Assembly (NCBI GenBank): GCA_002314265.1
Contig: DCEW01000058.1
Span: 1-13,042, forward strand
Reading direction: 5' to 3'
Source of the DNA: Flavobacteriales bacterium UBA1820
GTDB lineage: Bacteria > Bacteroidota > Bacteroidia > Flavobacteriales > UBA1820
DNA length: 13,042 bases
The first letter of the stretch is position 1. Each line of letters begins with the position of its first letter. The notes beneath the pieces were generated by a model. It was given only the letters and a program-made list of their open reading frames with translations, ran no database searches and was not told the origin of the DNA. The translations under genes and the position numbers were made by a program. This document shows positions 13,027 to 13,042 of the stretch, in pieces.

Positions 13027-13042
13027 GTGAAAGGCGAGCGCA

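Noticed and set aside
1..13042. CRISPR arrays, tRNA or rRNA genes, insertion sequences, prophage or integrase genes
   Set aside because: I looked on both strands and saw no spaced short repeats, cloverleaf-like sequences, transposase motifs or terminal inverted repeats. The only sizeable repeats are those of the GH18 paralogues.

Overview
The window looks like a chromosomal segment of a GC-rich member of the Bacteroidota. A Rikenellaceae/Alistipes-like gut organism is my best guess, but this is inferred from composition and gene content, not proven. Support comes from four matches to the Bacteroidota -7 promoter consensus TAnnTTTG, few obvious Shine-Dalgarno sites, a DUF4293 gene, a sigma-54 gene followed by a PAP2-like membrane gene, and lipoprotein signals of the Bacteroidota surface-export type.

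Layout: nine of the ten genes are on the minus strand, so the order of transcription runs from high to low coordinates. At the right end are a DUF4293 membrane protein (12588-12989, -) with its own promoter and terminator, then comF (11722-12438, +), transcribed away from pgi (9957-11609, -). The core is a tandem array of four family-18 glycoside hydrolases (GH18). Two are long surface-lipoprotein forms with two Big2-like domains ahead of the enzyme (8115-9683 and 6293-7870). Two are short exported forms with only the catalytic domain (5141-6187 and 4066-5124). The short pair leads an apparent operon that continues into a 174-residue protein of unknown function, joined by an ATGA stop/start overlap (3545-4069), and then into an exported GxDLY/SGNH hydrolase (2315-3421). 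At the left end are rpoN (666-2156) and a degenerate PAP2-type membrane protein (33-650), probably co-transcribed.

How they work together: the four GH18 enzymes and the SGNH hydrolase read as a small exported set acting on an N-acetylglucosamine-containing glycan (chitin-like oligomers, peptidoglycan-like material or N-glycan cores). The long forms probably sit on the cell surface and the short forms in the periplasm or outside. No SusC/SusD pair, no sigma/anti-sigma pair and no hybrid two-component regulator is present, so this is not a canonical polysaccharide-utilization locus. The array lies between housekeeping genes (pgi, rpoN) and appears to have grown by duplication: the two long genes match closely along their whole length, share a 24-nt element just before the start codon, and end in hairpins with nearly the same loop.

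The points most worth a second look are: different single-residue departures from the GH18 active-site consensus in the two short paralogues, a HEPN-like RxxxxH motif in the coupled small protein, a CAAA tetranucleotide tract directly ahead of one long GH18 gene, and a large hairpin with a U-tract between pgi and the array.
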